A DNA stretch of 64,000 bases from Methylocystis sp. MJC1. Lineage in GTDB: Bacteria > Pseudomonadota > Alphaproteobacteria > Rhizobiales > Beijerinckiaceae. The notes below the pieces were generated by a model that saw only the letters and a program-made list of their open reading frames with translations, was not told the DNA's origin and did no database searches. Positions within the stretch are counted from its first letter, which is position 1, and the number at the start of each line of letters is the position of its first letter. Both the position numbers and the translations under genes were made by a program. Where the stretch lies: assembly GCF_026427715.1 (NCBI RefSeq), contig NZ_CP107558.1, positions 3,813,001 through 3,877,000 on the forward strand. Direction: 5' to 3'. Of the stretch, positions 49,579 through 59,034 are shown in pieces.

Positions 49579-49875
49579 TCAGAGTTCGACGATTTGCACG
49601 TCTAAAAGGCACCCATCCCAAAGAGAACGCGCAAAGGCGACGGCCTCCTCCAGCGACTCGGCGGGGTGCGAACTGATCAAAATGAAACGTGGCGTGCTTA
49701 CCCATCGCCGACAAGCAGTTGATCGATTGCATCTTCAACCGCTGCACAGTCGTCGCCGACCACCGCGATCAACTTGACGCCATCTGTAACGCACTTCGCG
49801 ACGAAAGGCCCCAGCCTGCGCGCAGTCTGGGCCCTGTTTTCAGGACGATCTTGGGAAAGTAGATCACATCTCGTA
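49579..49875 (-). pseudogene. Frameshifted remnant of a small unknown protein
   Basis: Two protein-like pieces lie in different frames on the minus strand. One ends at 49698 (LGPFVAKCVTDGVKLIAVVG, then DDCAAVEDAIDQLLVGDG). The next, in another frame, continues to a stop at 49579 (FILISSHPAESLEEAVAFAR, then SLWDGCLLDVQIVEL). Together they read as one globular protein of about 100 residues, reminiscent of the DUF7684 type (a central GDD/D-D--D, then HP-E-LEE). No single frame contains both, and no convincing start codon was found; the hemA gene begins at once downstream. Could also be a sequencing error. Confidence 0.5.
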
Positions 49876-51162
49876 TTACTGCGCCGCGAGTTTGATCTCG
49901 GGATAGGTGCAGCGCTCGGCGCTCTTGTCGTCGACATGGAGATGCGACGGCGGCTCGGCGAAGGCGATCCCGAGCGTCTGCCAGACATCGGCCATCGCTT
50001 CAACGAGATGGGCGATATGCTCATGCGTATGGCGCGGCGTCGGGGTGATGCGCAGGCGCTCCGATCCCTTGGCGACGGTCGGATAGTTGATGGGCTGGAT
50101 GTAGATATTGTGCCGCGTGAGCAGCAGATCGCTCGCCGCCTTGCACAGCTCCGCCTCGCGCACCATCACCGGCACGATATGCGAGCCGTTTTCCAGCACC
50201 GGGAGACCGGCGGCGGCGAGCGCATGTTTGGTGATATGAGCCGCGCGCTGATGCGCGGCGCGCAGATCGGAGCGGCGCTTCAAGAGCCGGACGGCGGCGC
50301 AGGCGGCGGCGGCCACCGGCGGCGGCAAAGCGGTCGAGAAGATGAAAGCCGGCGCGTAAGAGCGAATAGCGTCGATGACCGCGGCGTCGCCGGCGACATA
50401 GCCGCCCATGGCGCCGAAGCCCTTGGCCAGCGTGCCCTCGATGACGTCGATGCGGCCCATGACGCCCTCGCGCTCGCAGATGCCGGCGCCGCGTGGGCCA
50501 TACATGCCGACCGCGTGGACTTCATCCACATAGGTCATGGCGCCGTAGCGCTCGGCGAGAGCGGCAATCTCGGCGACAGGCGCGACATTGCCGTTCATGG
50601 AGTAGAGGCTCTCGAAGATGACGAGCTTCGGCCGGTCGCCGGCTTCGATCAGCAGCTCCTCGAGATGGGCGAGGTCGTTGTGGCGGAAGATTTTCCGTTC
50701 CGCCCGCGAGCGCTTCACGCCCTCGATCATGGAATTGTGATTCGAGGCGTCGGACAGAATCACGCAATTGGGCAGAAGGTCGGCGATGGTCGAGATCGCC
50801 GCGAGATTGGAAATCCAGCCCGAGGTGAAGACCAGGGCCGCCTCCTTGCCATGGAGGTCGGCGAGCTCGTGCTCCAGCTCGACGATGGCGTGGCTTGTGC
50901 CCGAAATATTGCGGGTGCCGCCCGACCCGGCGCCAACTTTGCTGGCGGTCTGCAGCATGGCGTCGATGACCTCGGGGTGCTGGCCCATGCCGAGGTAATC
51001 GTTCGAACACCATACGGTGACGTTTTCGATCGAGCCGTCATCTCGAATCCATCGGGCGACGGGGAAGCTCTCCACGTCGCGTTCGAGATGCGCGAAGATG
51101 CGATAGCGGCGTTCGTCCTTCAGACGGGAGACGGCCGCCTCGAAATATCGCCGATAGACCAT
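49876..51162 (-). CDS. hemA: 5-aminolevulinate synthase
   Basis: Condenses glycine and succinyl-CoA to 5-aminolevulinate, the first haem-synthesis step in Alphaproteobacteria (PLP enzyme). 428 residues from [19 protein letters not shown]. Family signatures: [64 protein letters not shown] and the PLP-lysine loop [14 protein letters not shown]. Start at 51162, 33 bases inside the longest frame. Divergent from the secreted phosphoesterase. Confidence 0.97.
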   Translation of the reverse strand: MVYRRYFEAAVSRLKDERRYRIFAHLERDVESFPVARWIRDDGSIENVTVWCSNDYLGMGQHPEVIDAMLQTASKVGAGSGGTRNISGTSHAIVELEHELADLHGKEAALVFTSGWISNLAAISTIADLLPNCVILSDASNHNSMIEGVKRSRAERKIFRHNDLAHLEELLIEAGDRPKLVIFESLYSMNGNVAPVAEIAALAERYGAMTYVDEVHAVGMYGPRGAGICEREGVMGRIDVIEGTLAKGFGAMGGYVAGDAAVIDAIRSYAPAFIFSTALPPPVAAAACAAVRLLKRRSDLRAAHQRAAHITKHALAAAGLPVLENGSHIVPVMVREAELCKAASDLLLTRHNIYIQPINYPTVAKGSERLRITPTPRHTHEHIAHLVEAMADVWQTLGIAFAEPPSHLHVDDKSAERCTYPEIKLAAQ

Positions 51163-51328
51163 ATGACCCAACCCTCGATCTTTGACGCCCATCAAACCAG
51201 ACTGCCGGCCCCGTCCTGCCCTGCGCCTTGTTTGGACGTTTTCTTACATAGCCCATCCTAAGCCGGAAAGCGAGTGGCGGAACGTCGCGGCAAGGCTCCA
51301 AGCTCGGCAGTCTGCGCGCGGGTTCACA

Positions 51329-51364
51329 GACCGGACATGGAGACTGCCTAAGTCTCGGCCGGTC
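51329..51364 (+). promoter_or_regulatory. Nested inverted repeats in the phosphoesterase leader
   Basis: GACCGG (51329-51334) pairs with CCGGTC (51359-51364), and inside it GAGACT (51340-51345) pairs with AGTCTC (51351-51356). It ends 20 bases before the start codon and leaves the ribosome site AAAAGGGGCG free. Leader hairpin or protein site; unknown. No Pho-box repeat was seen. Confidence 0.4.
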
Positions 51365-51384
51365 TTATGTAAAAGGGGCGTATT

Positions 51385-53151
51385 ATGAAATCCTTTAAGA
51401 TCGCGCTGGGCCTTGCAGCGCTCGCAACGGCGCCCGTCTGCGCGCAGGAAGGCGATCACCGCTCGGGCGGCCACGCCAGCCTCGGCGATTTCGACAAGAT
51501 CGTGGTCATCTACCAGGAGAACCACAGCTTCGATAATCTCTACGGACTCTGGGACGCGGTCGGCGAGCGGGAAATCAATGGCCTGCGCGCGCTCGAACGC
51601 TTCGAGCATGCTGGACAGCCGGGGCCCTGGGTGCAGATCCGTTCTTCCGCCGATGGGTCCAAGCCCTATCTCTGCCTGCCGCAGAACGACGTCAATCTCA
51701 CGTCGCCCGCGCCGCTCGCCACAATCTGCACGGATGACACGTCGGGAGCCGGCTCGCCGATCAACGGGGCCTTTTTCGATCGGTTCCAGATCGATGAGCA
51801 TATCGCGTCGGCGGACACGACCTGCCCGGCTCCCGGCGTCTTCGCGCCGAGCGGCGTGGCGAAAGGCCAGGGCCTGGCTGGCGGCTGCACGCGCGACATC
51901 GTGCATCGCTTCTATTCGGAGCAGTATCAGATCAATGGCGGCCAGCAGAATCGCTATGTGACCGGCAGCGACGCGATGGGCCTCGTCATGGGCTACTACG
52001 ACACCCGCAAGCTGCCGCTCTACAAATATCTGCACCAGCCCGGCGCGCCGAAATATGTCATCGAGGACAACTTCTTTCAGGCGGCCTTCGGCGGCTCCTT
52101 CCTCAACCATCAATGGCTGATCGCGGCGAAGACACCGGTCTTCGCCAATCCGGTGACGGACGGCTCCGGCAACGACCTTCACTCGATCGTCGACGCCAAC
52201 GGCATGCCGACCAAGACGCCGCTCTATTCTTCGACGAACGCCGCGACGGCGGCGACGCTGCGCGACAGATCCTTGACGGCCTACTGCGCTGGAGACGCCC
52301 GCAACGCCGCGAACCTGCCGCCTGCGCCCGCCGGCGTCGCCTGCGGTGATTACGCGGTCAACACCACGCAGGCCTGGGCGTGGCCCTACGCGCCCGGAAC
52401 CGCCGACGCCAAGCGCCTTCCGCCGCTCGCCAATCCGACGATCGGCGACCTGCTGAGCGCGAAAAACATCGACTGGGCCTGGTATTCCGGCGGCTGGGAC
52501 AATGCCGAAGGCAACACGAGCGGCAAGGGCTGGACCAATGGCGTCGGCGGCGCCTGTTTCGATCCAAACGCCAACCCGCAGACGGTCGGCGGCGTGCTCC
52601 GCTGCCCGGATAAGAACTTCCAGTACCACCATCAGGCGTTCAACTACTTCGCCGCCTACGCCCCGGGCACGGACGCCCGCAAGGCGCATCTGCTCGACGA
52701 AGCCGAGTTCATCGACGCCGCCAAGAACGGCAAGCTCAAGGCTGTGAGCTTCGTGAAGCCGCTGGGCGCGGACAATGAACATCCCGGCTATGCGAGCGAA
52801 GCCGCCGGCAGCAACCATCTCGTCGAGCTGGTCGACGCGATCGTCAAAGGTCCGGACGCGCAGAAGACACTCATCATTGTCACTTATGACGAGTTCGGCG
52901 GCGCCTGGGACCATGTGCCGCCGCCGCCCCACAATGTCGACAAATCCGCGCCGTCCGATCAGTGGGGCCCTGGCACACGCATTCCTGCGCTGATCATCTC
53001 GGCCCGCTTCCGCCGCTCCGGCGTCGACAGCCACGCGCATGACACGACGTCGGTGCTGAAGTTGATCGAGGAACGCTTCGGTCTCCCGTCGCTCTCCTCG
53101 CGCGACGCGGCGGTTCGCAGCCTCTCGACGGCGGTGACGATCGCCCGCTAA
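51385..53151 (+). CDS. Secreted phosphoesterase (AcpA / phospholipase C-like alkaline phosphatase fold)
   Basis: 588 residues with the signal peptide MKSFKIALGLAALATAPVCA. Family motifs: IVVIYQENHSFDNLYG (metal-binding Glu-Asn with His), a tryptophan/glycine-rich core (DWAWYSGGWDNAEGNTSGKG), and the C-terminal metal ligands VTYDEFGGAWDHVPPP and DSHAHDTTSVLKLIEERFGL. These are shared by phosphatidylcholine phospholipase C and the AcpA acid phosphatase family; which substrate is used cannot be told. It is followed by a strong terminator. Probably scavenges phosphate from phospholipids or nucleotides outside the cell. Confidence 0.88.
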   Translation: MKSFKIALGLAALATAPVCAQEGDHRSGGHASLGDFDKIVVIYQENHSFDNLYGLWDAVGEREINGLRALERFEHAGQPGPWVQIRSSADGSKPYLCLPQNDVNLTSPAPLATICTDDTSGAGSPINGAFFDRFQIDEHIASADTTCPAPGVFAPSGVAKGQGLAGGCTRDIVHRFYSEQYQINGGQQNRYVTGSDAMGLVMGYYDTRKLPLYKYLHQPGAPKYVIEDNFFQAAFGGSFLNHQWLIAAKTPVFANPVTDGSGNDLHSIVDANGMPTKTPLYSSTNAATAATLRDRSLTAYCAGDARNAANLPPAPAGVACGDYAVNTTQAWAWPYAPGTADAKRLPPLANPTIGDLLSAKNIDWAWYSGGWDNAEGNTSGKGWTNGVGGACFDPNANPQTVGGVLRCPDKNFQYHHQAFNYFAAYAPGTDARKAHLLDEAEFIDAAKNGKLKAVSFVKPLGADNEHPGYASEAAGSNHLVELVDAIVKGPDAQKTLIIVTYDEFGGAWDHVPPPPHNVDKSAPSDQWGPGTRIPALIISARFRRSGVDSHAHDTTSVLKLIEERFGLPSLSSRDAAVRSLSTAVTIAR

Positions 53152-53171
53152 GGCGCGCCAAGCGGATCAAG

Positions 53172-53212
53172 GCCCCGGCCGGCGCGCGAGCCCGGCCGGG
53201 GCTTTTTCTTTA
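53172..53212 (+). terminator. Rho-independent terminator of the phosphoesterase gene
   Basis: GCCCCGGCCGG and CCGGCCGGGGC pair over 11 bases (53172-53202), followed by TTTTTCTTTA. It overlaps the end of the convergent peptidase gene by 3 bases. Confidence 0.9.
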
Positions 53213-54595
53213 CGACGCCAACGCGTCCAACACCCGCGCCCAGCTACGCGCGCCCTTGTGGAAGGAGGTGTAGCTGTATTTCTCGTTGGGCGAGTGGATG
53301 CGGTCGTCGTCGAGGGCGAAGCCGATCATCAGCGCATCCATATTGAGGTCGCGCTTGAAGGCGCCGACGATCGGGATCGAGCCGCCGCAGCCCGCCAGCG
53401 CCGCCTCCTTGCCCCACTCTTCCGTGAGCGCCCGCCGCGCCCGATTCAGCGCTTCGGAACCAAAGGGAAGCTGCAGCGCGTTGGAGGCGCCGTGGTTGAT
53501 GAACTCGACCTTGGCGTCGGCCGGCAGACGCTCCTTCACAAAGGCGCGGAAGCTCTCGAGCACCGCTTTGGCGTCCTGCTTGCCGACAAGCCGGAAGGAG
53601 AATTTGGCGGACGCCTCCGCGGGCAGCACCGTCTTCGAGCCCTTGCCGGTATAGCCGCCGACGACGCCGTTCACGTCGCAGGTCGGCCGCGCCCAAATCT
53701 GCTCCAATATGCCGCAGCCCTTTTCGCCGCCGATCCGCGTCAGGCCGATCTCGCCGAGCCACGTCGCCTCGTCGAAGTCGAGCGCGCGCCACTGCTCGGC
53801 GATATCCTCAGGGATTTCCGGCACGCCGGCATAGAAGCCGGGGAGCGTCACTTTCCCTTCTTCGTCATGCAGATCGGCGATGATTTTCGCGAGCACATGG
53901 ACGGGATTGTTCACCGGCCCGCCGAACATGCCCGAATGCAGATCGTGGCTCGCGATGCGGATGAAGACTTCTTCCTGCGCCAGGCCGCGCAGCATGACCG
54001 TGATCGCCGGCGTGGTCGCGTTCCACATGCTGGTGTCGCAGACGAGCGCAATGTCGGGCTGCGAGAGCTCGTCCTTATTGGCGGCGAGGAAGCCGGGGAG
54101 GGAAGGCGAGCCCGTCTCCTCCTCGCCCTCGAAGAGGAAAGTGACGTTGCAGGGCAGGCCGCCGTTCTCTTCGAAGGCGCGGCAGGCCTCGATGAAGGTC
54201 ATGAGCTGACCCTTATCGTCTGAAGCGCCGCGCGCGACGATCTCGTCGCCATCCTTGCCGGCCGCAAGACGCGGCGCAAAGGGGTCCGACTCCCAAAGTC
54301 CCAGCGGATCGGCCGGCTGCACGTCGTAATGGCCGTAAAACAGCACATGCGGCGCGTCCTTGCGCTTCGCCTTGGCGTGGCCGACGACGATCGGATGGCC
54401 GGGCGTCTCATGTACATCCGCCGTATATCCCAAGCCTTTGAGCTGGTCCGCCAGCCAATTGGCGGCGCGCTGGCAATGCTGGGTAAAGGCGGGGTCGGTC
54501 GAGACCGAAGGGATGCTCAAAAGGTCGAAGAGGCGCTGGGTCGACGCGGGGAGATTCGCGTCGATCGTGTTCAGGACGGCGTCGATCGTGGCCAT
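53210..54595 (-). CDS. M20-family metallo-dipeptidase
   Basis: A 461-residue peptidase with catalytic zinc motifs: VLFYGHYDVQPADP (His and Asp), GASDDKGQL (bridging Asp), FLFEGEEETGSP (Glu-Glu), and the lid domain with SHDLHSGMFGG. These place it with the M20 (ArgE/DapE/CPG2-like) dipeptidases of the carnosinase/CNDP-like subgroup. No signal peptide, so cytoplasmic. Monocistronic, convergent with the phosphoesterase. Substrate unknown. Confidence 0.92.
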   Translation of the reverse strand: MATIDAVLNTIDANLPASTQRLFDLLSIPSVSTDPAFTQHCQRAANWLADQLKGLGYTADVHETPGHPIVVGHAKAKRKDAPHVLFYGHYDVQPADPLGLWESDPFAPRLAAGKDGDEIVARGASDDKGQLMTFIEACRAFEENGGLPCNVTFLFEGEEETGSPSLPGFLAANKDELSQPDIALVCDTSMWNATTPAITVMLRGLAQEEVFIRIASHDLHSGMFGGPVNNPVHVLAKIIADLHDEEGKVTLPGFYAGVPEIPEDIAEQWRALDFDEATWLGEIGLTRIGGEKGCGILEQIWARPTCDVNGVVGGYTGKGSKTVLPAEASAKFSFRLVGKQDAKAVLESFRAFVKERLPADAKVEFINHGASNALQLPFGSEALNRARRALTEEWGKEAALAGCGGSIPIVGAFKRDLNMDALMIGFALDDDRIHSPNEKYSYTSFHKGARSWARVLDALAS

Positions 54596-54662
54596 GGAAT
54601 CAAGTCCTTCGCAGTTGGAGCGAGGCTAGTGCGAAGTTAGGGCAGAGGAAAGGCCGGAGAGA

Positions 54663-55133
54663 TCACTGGCTCGACGCCTGAGCGCCATCCGGCTTCTTGC
54701 GCTTGCGCTTGGGGCGGCCGCTTTTGGTGAGATGTTTCCACTCATGCGGCGCGAGGTCGATGGTCTGCGGGCCGGCCGGCTTGTCGGGGCCCTTGCCACG
54801 GTTTCGGATGCGATTCAGCACCGCCGAGCGCACGGACGGCGATTTCAGCGCGAGCCCTGCGACATCCGAGGCGAAGCCCGGCAAGATCAATAGGAAAGAA
54901 GCGAGCGCCTGAATCGCCCCATCGAGCATGGCGCCCTCGGCGCGCCATTTTCCGCGCTCCCGCCAGACGGCGAGAAGCCGCTTGACGTCCGCAAGGCCGA
55001 TCCCGGTCGTGCCTAGCCCGAGCAGGATCGCGGCAAGGAGCCCGATCGCGCGCAGGACAAAGGCGAAGGCCAGAATTTCCAGCGCGAGCCAAAGGCCGAG
55101 CGCCAAGCCGATGAGCTTCGTCCTGTCGGTCAC
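54663..55133 (-). CDS. fxsA: FxsA-family membrane protein
   Basis: A 156-residue protein of the FxsA/DUF type: two N-terminal membrane helices (LIGLALGLWLALEILAFAFV, GLLAAILLGLGTTGIGLADV), then DVKRLLAVWRERGKW, and a further hydrophobic segment (ASFLLILPGFASDVAGLAL) with the family's LPGF-SD motif, ending in a basic tail. The GTG at 55133 is the likely start, since the open frame further upstream continues far into the divergent gene; GGGAG lies 10 bases upstream. FxsA affects phage F exclusion in E. coli; its normal role is unknown. Divergent from the Tim44-domain gene, a common alphaproteobacterial order. Confidence 0.88.
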   Translation of the reverse strand: MTDRTKLIGLALGLWLALEILAFAFVLRAIGLLAAILLGLGTTGIGLADVKRLLAVWRERGKWRAEGAMLDGAIQALASFLLILPGFASDVAGLALKSPSVRSAVLNRIRNRGKGPDKPAGPQTIDLAPHEWKHLTKSGRPKRKRKKPDGAQASSQ

Positions 55134-55260
55134 TCGTGGAACACTCCCGCGCTCGCAAACGCTTGGCCGCGCACGCCCGATGGGGCGCGGAGCCGGCCTT
55201 GATTCGTGACATGTGAGCGGCGACATGTTAGCCGACAAGAGAAGAATCCGGGAGTGACCA

Positions 55261-55950
55261 ATGTCGCCGAGCGGCGAACCTTTCGACCCGTCGCTGATCG
55301 TCTTTGCGGCGCTCGCCATTTTCGTGGTGTGGAAGCTGCGCTCCGTGCTCGGCGTGCGCGTCGACCGCGACGCGCCGCCGCCCACGCAATTCGAGCCGCG
55401 CCGCGCGCCGATGGGGCCCGCCCCGCTGCCGGGCGCCGCGCCCGCCGACGACCTGCCGGCGGTGCGGCCCGAGGATCGTTGGAAGGGCGTCGCCGAGAAT
55501 CGCGCCGAGGCGATCACGGGGCTCGACGCCATCGCCGCCGCCGATCCGCGCTTCGACGGCAAGGGGTTCGTCGAGGGCGCCCGCCGCGCCTATGAGATGA
55601 TCGTCGGCGCTTTCGCCAAGGGCGACCGCGACGCCCTGCGCCCGCTGCTCGCCAAGGATGTCTTCGACGGCTTCGCCGGCGAGATTGCGCGGCGCGAGGC
55701 TGAAGGAGAGACGGTGGAGACGGCGATCGTCGCCATCGATTCGGCGCTGGTCGATTCCGCCAGCGCCGCGCCGCGCCTCAATGAAATCACCGTCCGTTTC
55801 GCCGTGCGGCTGATGAATATCCGCAAGGACAAGGCGGGCGAGGTCATCGAAGGCGGCGCCACCACGCCGGTCGAGGAGCTTTGGACCTTCGCACGCGATC
55901 CGCGCGCCTCGGACCCCAATTGGAAGCTCGTCGCCACCCGCGCCGTCTGA
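55261..55950 (+). CDS. Tim44-domain inner-membrane protein (TimA-like)
   Basis: 229 residues: N-terminal membrane helix (LIVFAALAIFVVWKLRSVLG), a proline-rich linker, then the ~150-residue Tim44-like domain (FVEGARRAYEMIVGAFAKGD, LRPLLAKDVFDGFAGEI, EELWTFARDPRASDPNWKLV). It is the bacterial relative of mitochondrial Tim44; such proteins in Alphaproteobacteria are membrane-anchored and thought to aid membrane-protein or respiratory complex assembly. The start lies 127 bases from the divergent fxsA start. The next gene (mltA) begins 5 bases after. Confidence 0.9.
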   Translation: MSPSGEPFDPSLIVFAALAIFVVWKLRSVLGVRVDRDAPPPTQFEPRRAPMGPAPLPGAAPADDLPAVRPEDRWKGVAENRAEAITGLDAIAAADPRFDGKGFVEGARRAYEMIVGAFAKGDRDALRPLLAKDVFDGFAGEIARREAEGETVETAIVAIDSALVDSASAAPRLNEITVRFAVRLMNIRKDKAGEVIEGGATTPVEELWTFARDPRASDPNWKLVATRAV

Positions 55951-55954
55951 TTCC

Positions 55955-57046
55955 GTGCGTCCTCCTTCGGATCTCGAATCGGTCGCCTTCGATGCGATTG
56001 CGGGTTTTGGCGAGGACGATCTCGACGCCGCTTTTCCGGTCTTCCGGCGCTCCGCCGAGCGCATCGTCGCCGCATCGGCCGAACAGCGGCCAGCCTGTCC
56101 GCCGCCGCCGGAGCTGATCGCCGTGGCGCGCGCGGCGCTCGAAAGGCCAGAGTCCGGCGCGGCCTTCTTTCGGCGCTGGTTCGCGCCATTTCGCCTCGGC
56201 AAAAAGGGCTTTGTCACCGCCTATTACGAGCCGGAGGTCGTGGCGCGCCTCGCCCCTGAGCCCGGTTTCGAGACGCCGGCGCTCTCGCGCCCGTCCGATC
56301 TCGTCACATTGAACGACGCGCCGCTTTCCCTATCGTCCGGGGAGGCGCTCACGAGCGCACGGCGCCTGCCGGATGGAAGTCTCATTCCCTATCCGCCGCG
56401 ACGCGAGATCGAGGAAGAGGGGGCGGCGACGGGGTCGATCCCGCTTGCTTACGTCCGCGACCCGGTCGAGCTCTTCCTCATTCAGGTGCAAGGCTCCGCC
56501 CGATTGCGGCTTGCGGACGGAACCGCGCTCGCGCTCACCTATGACGGTCGCAACGGCTGGCCTTACACCTCAATCGGCCGGTTGATGATCGAGCGCGGGC
56601 TTATGCCCGAAGGCGCGATGTCGCTCGAAGGGCTGAAGGCGGCTCTGCGCGATATGGGAGTCGGCCCCGGTCAGCCTGGCCGAAGGCTGATGCAGGAAAA
56701 TAGGTCTTATGTTTTCTTCCGCATCGACGACTCGAAAGACCGAGCGCTCGGGCCGATCGGGGGCGAAGGCGCGGCGCTCACGCCGCTGCGCTCCATCGCC
56801 GTCGATCGGTCGATCTGGTGTTACGGCCTCCCCTTCTGGATCGCGGCGGGCGTTCCCTGGGAGAGGGAGGCGGATACACGGTTCGCGCGGATGATGATCG
56901 CGCAGGATACGGGATCGGCGATTTTAGGCGCGGCGCGCGCCGATCTATTTTTCGGTTCGGGCGCGGGGGCCGGAGCGTTGGCAGGCCGCGTCAGGCACGA
57001 AGCGGATTTCCACGTTTTTCTACCAAAAAAGGACCCATTGCCGTGA
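55955..57046 (+). CDS. mltA: Membrane-bound lytic murein transglycosylase A
   Basis: Cleaves the glycan chain of peptidoglycan. 363 residues, GTG start 5 bases after the Tim44-domain gene. MltA-domain motifs: GFVTAYYEPEV (near residue 85), VQGSARLRLADG, the YDGRNGWPYTSIGRLMI stretch, and the 3D domain with catalytic Asp residues in AQDTGSAILGAARADLFFGSG. No clear lipobox or signal peptide at the chosen start, which is odd for a periplasmic enzyme, although alphaproteobacterial MltA sequences are often poorly started. Overlaps the Smr gene by 4 bases. Confidence 0.93.
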   Translation: MRPPSDLESVAFDAIAGFGEDDLDAAFPVFRRSAERIVAASAEQRPACPPPPELIAVARAALERPESGAAFFRRWFAPFRLGKKGFVTAYYEPEVVARLAPEPGFETPALSRPSDLVTLNDAPLSLSSGEALTSARRLPDGSLIPYPPRREIEEEGAATGSIPLAYVRDPVELFLIQVQGSARLRLADGTALALTYDGRNGWPYTSIGRLMIERGLMPEGAMSLEGLKAALRDMGVGPGQPGRRLMQENRSYVFFRIDDSKDRALGPIGGEGAALTPLRSIAVDRSIWCYGLPFWIAAGVPWEREADTRFARMMIAQDTGSAILGAARADLFFGSGAGAGALAGRVRHEADFHVFLPKKDPLP

Positions 57047-57603
57047 GCGACGACAGGCGACGCTATTCCCGCCGGCTGACTCGCGCCGAGTCGGAGCTTT
57101 GGTCGATCGTCACCGCCAGCGTGCGCCCTTTCCGGGCGCGGCCCGCTCCCGTCGCCGAGCCACCCGCGCCGGCCAGCGCTCCCGAGCCGGTGCGGGAGAA
57201 GGCGCCCGCGCCTGTCGCCCATCGCGATCGGCCGCCGGCGCCCAAGCCTGCGACGCCTCTCGTCGAGATCGACCATCGCACGCGGGTGAAGATCAAGCGG
57301 GGACGGCTGGAGGTCGGAGCCAAGCTCGATCTTCACGGGATGCGGCAGGACGAGGCGCAGCGCGCGCTCAACGCCTTCCTGCGCCGCGCGCAGGCAGAGG
57401 GCGCCAAGGTCGCCATCATCGTCACCGGCAAGGGCCTCTCGCGCGAGGAGGGCGGCGTGCTGCGCCGCGTCGTGCCCATGTGGCTGCAGGCGCCGAGCCT
57501 GCGCGACGTCGTTGTAGGCTTCGGCGAAGCGGCGCGCCATCACGGGGGCGAGGGCGCGCTTTACGTGCAGATCCGCCGGGCGGATCGCCACCGCGTCAGC
57601 TGA
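57043..57603 (+). CDS. Smr/MutS2-type nuclease-domain protein
   Basis: A 186-residue protein starting with GTG overlapping the mltA stop (GTGA, 57043-57046). N-terminal ~80 residues are Pro/Ala/Arg rich, then the Smr domain (about 95-180): LDLHGMRQDEAQRALNAFLR and the nucleic-acid contact motif IIVTGKGLSREEGGVLRR. The Smr domain is an endonuclease-like fold also at the end of MutS2. Function in this operon is unknown; Smr proteins can act on RNA in stalled-ribosome rescue or on DNA. Confidence 0.9.
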   Translation: MSDDRRRYSRRLTRAESELWSIVTASVRPFRARPAPVAEPPAPASAPEPVREKAPAPVAHRDRPPAPKPATPLVEIDHRTRVKIKRGRLEVGAKLDLHGMRQDEAQRALNAFLRRAQAEGAKVAIIVTGKGLSREEGGVLRRVVPMWLQAPSLRDVVVGFGEAARHHGGEGALYVQIRRADRHRVS

Positions 57604-57630
57604 TCTCGGCAGCAGAAGAAAAGCGCCGCG

Positions 57631-59019
57631 TTAGGATTGAGCAGGCGCCGCCGCGAGCGCCGCAGGCTTCTCCACCGGCGCGGCGAGGAAAGCGGCTGGA
57701 ATATTGGGGCGCCCTTCCTCCGTGATCTGCGGGGCCGAATGCGGCGGCGTCTTCCATTCGAATGCGTCGAGCCGGCCCGTGGCGGGCGACATCGGCAGCC
57801 AATGTTTGGAGACCACCCCATCGGCCATCCAAGCCGGGTCACGCGGGGCCCGGCTGCCGCGCGCCAGCCATTCGCGCACCGGGCCGCTCTGGCCGTTCTC
57901 GGCGTCCTCGATTTCCGCCATCAGCAGGCAGGTATGAGCGCTCGGATGTTGCCCCTCCGCGACGAGCGGCGCGAGCGCCTCGCGGGCCTTGGCGAAATCG
58001 CGGGCCGCAAGCGCCGCCTCAGCGACGATATGGCGGCTTGCGGGCGCCTGGGTCGCAAGCTTGGCGAGCTTTTCGACCCGCGTCACGCGCTGGCTGTTCG
58101 ATTCCCCCGGCAGCGCTTCAAGATAGAGGGCCGCAAGCTCGGGATGCGGCGAAAGCGCCCAGACGCCCTCGACGAGCTTGGCCGCCTGCTTGTAATCGCC
58201 GTGGCGAATGAGCACTTGGGCGGCGGTCACGGCGGCGGGAACGAAGCCCGGCCGGCGCTTGAGGGCCTGGCGGGCGAGATGTAGCGCATCATGGGGATGT
58301 TCGCGCTCGCGCGACACCGCCATGGCCGTCTCGATGACAGCCCGCAGCTTCTGCGCCGAGACCAGGTCGATCGCCTTGACGCCGACACTTTTTTCCAGAG
58401 CCTCGCGCGCCTTCTCCCAATCGCCAGCCGCGGCGAGATGCTCCAGCACGGCGGAGCCAGCCCAGGGTAAGGGCGCGATCTCATGGGCGGCGTTGGCGAA
58501 ATGCGCCGCCGCCTCGGCGTCCTCGCGGCGCTTGGCCTCGATATGCAGCCCGCGCAGGCCGAGGAGCTTGGTCTCCGGCTTCAGCGTCATCTTGTGAAAG
58601 GCCTTGGCCGACGTCGCGCGGTCGCCGGAGAGCTGCGCCGCCTGGGCGACGAGCATTTGGGTCAGCGGCTCCTCGGGCAGGAGCTTCTCGGCGAGCTGAG
58701 CGGCCTTGCGGGCGCGCGCGGCGTCGCCGGAGCCCACGGCGATCAACCCTTGCGAGATCACGTCGAGCCCCTTCGCCTTGCGTCGCTCACGCGAGCCGCC
58801 GGCCATGCGGCGCGGAAGTCGCACCAGCGCGACGGCAATGGCCCAAATGAGGATGACCGCGGCGACAAGGGCCAACAAGCCGCCGACCGCGACGGGAATC
58901 GAGGTCTCGATATGCTTGCCGGCGAATTCGAGCGTCAGCGAGCCGGGCTGCTGAATCAGCCATTCGAGCCCATACGCGGCCACGGCGAGCGCGATGATGA
59001 AGAAGAACATGAAAAGCAT
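57631..59019 (-). CDS. hemY: HemY-family membrane protein (porphyrin-metabolism type)
   Basis: 462 residues: two N-terminal membrane helices (MLFMFFFIIALAVAAYGLEW; PVAVGGLLALVAAVILIWAI), the family SRERRKAKGLDVISQGLIAVGSGD motif near residue 80, then TPR-like helical repeats to about 370, and a variable tail. HemY (the proteobacterial type, not the Bacillus oxidase) is associated with haem synthesis genes, and its biochemical role is unsolved. It lies 15 bases after the Mic60-like gene, so they are co-transcribed. Confidence 0.9.
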   Translation of the reverse strand: MLFMFFFIIALAVAAYGLEWLIQQPGSLTLEFAGKHIETSIPVAVGGLLALVAAVILIWAIAVALVRLPRRMAGGSRERRKAKGLDVISQGLIAVGSGDAARARKAAQLAEKLLPEEPLTQMLVAQAAQLSGDRATSAKAFHKMTLKPETKLLGLRGLHIEAKRREDAEAAAHFANAAHEIAPLPWAGSAVLEHLAAAGDWEKAREALEKSVGVKAIDLVSAQKLRAVIETAMAVSREREHPHDALHLARQALKRRPGFVPAAVTAAQVLIRHGDYKQAAKLVEGVWALSPHPELAALYLEALPGESNSQRVTRVEKLAKLATQAPASRHIVAEAALAARDFAKAREALAPLVAEGQHPSAHTCLLMAEIEDAENGQSGPVREWLARGSRAPRDPAWMADGVVSKHWLPMSPATGRLDAFEWKTPPHSAPQITEEGRPNIPAAFLAAPVEKPAALAAAPAQS

Positions 59020-59034
59020 GACCTTCGCTCCCGC

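Noticed and set aside
54663..55562. 299-residue version of the FxsA protein
   Set aside because: The first 140 or so residues are Ser/Arg-rich and lie opposite the Tim44-domain gene; the GTG at 55133 gives a normal FxsA.
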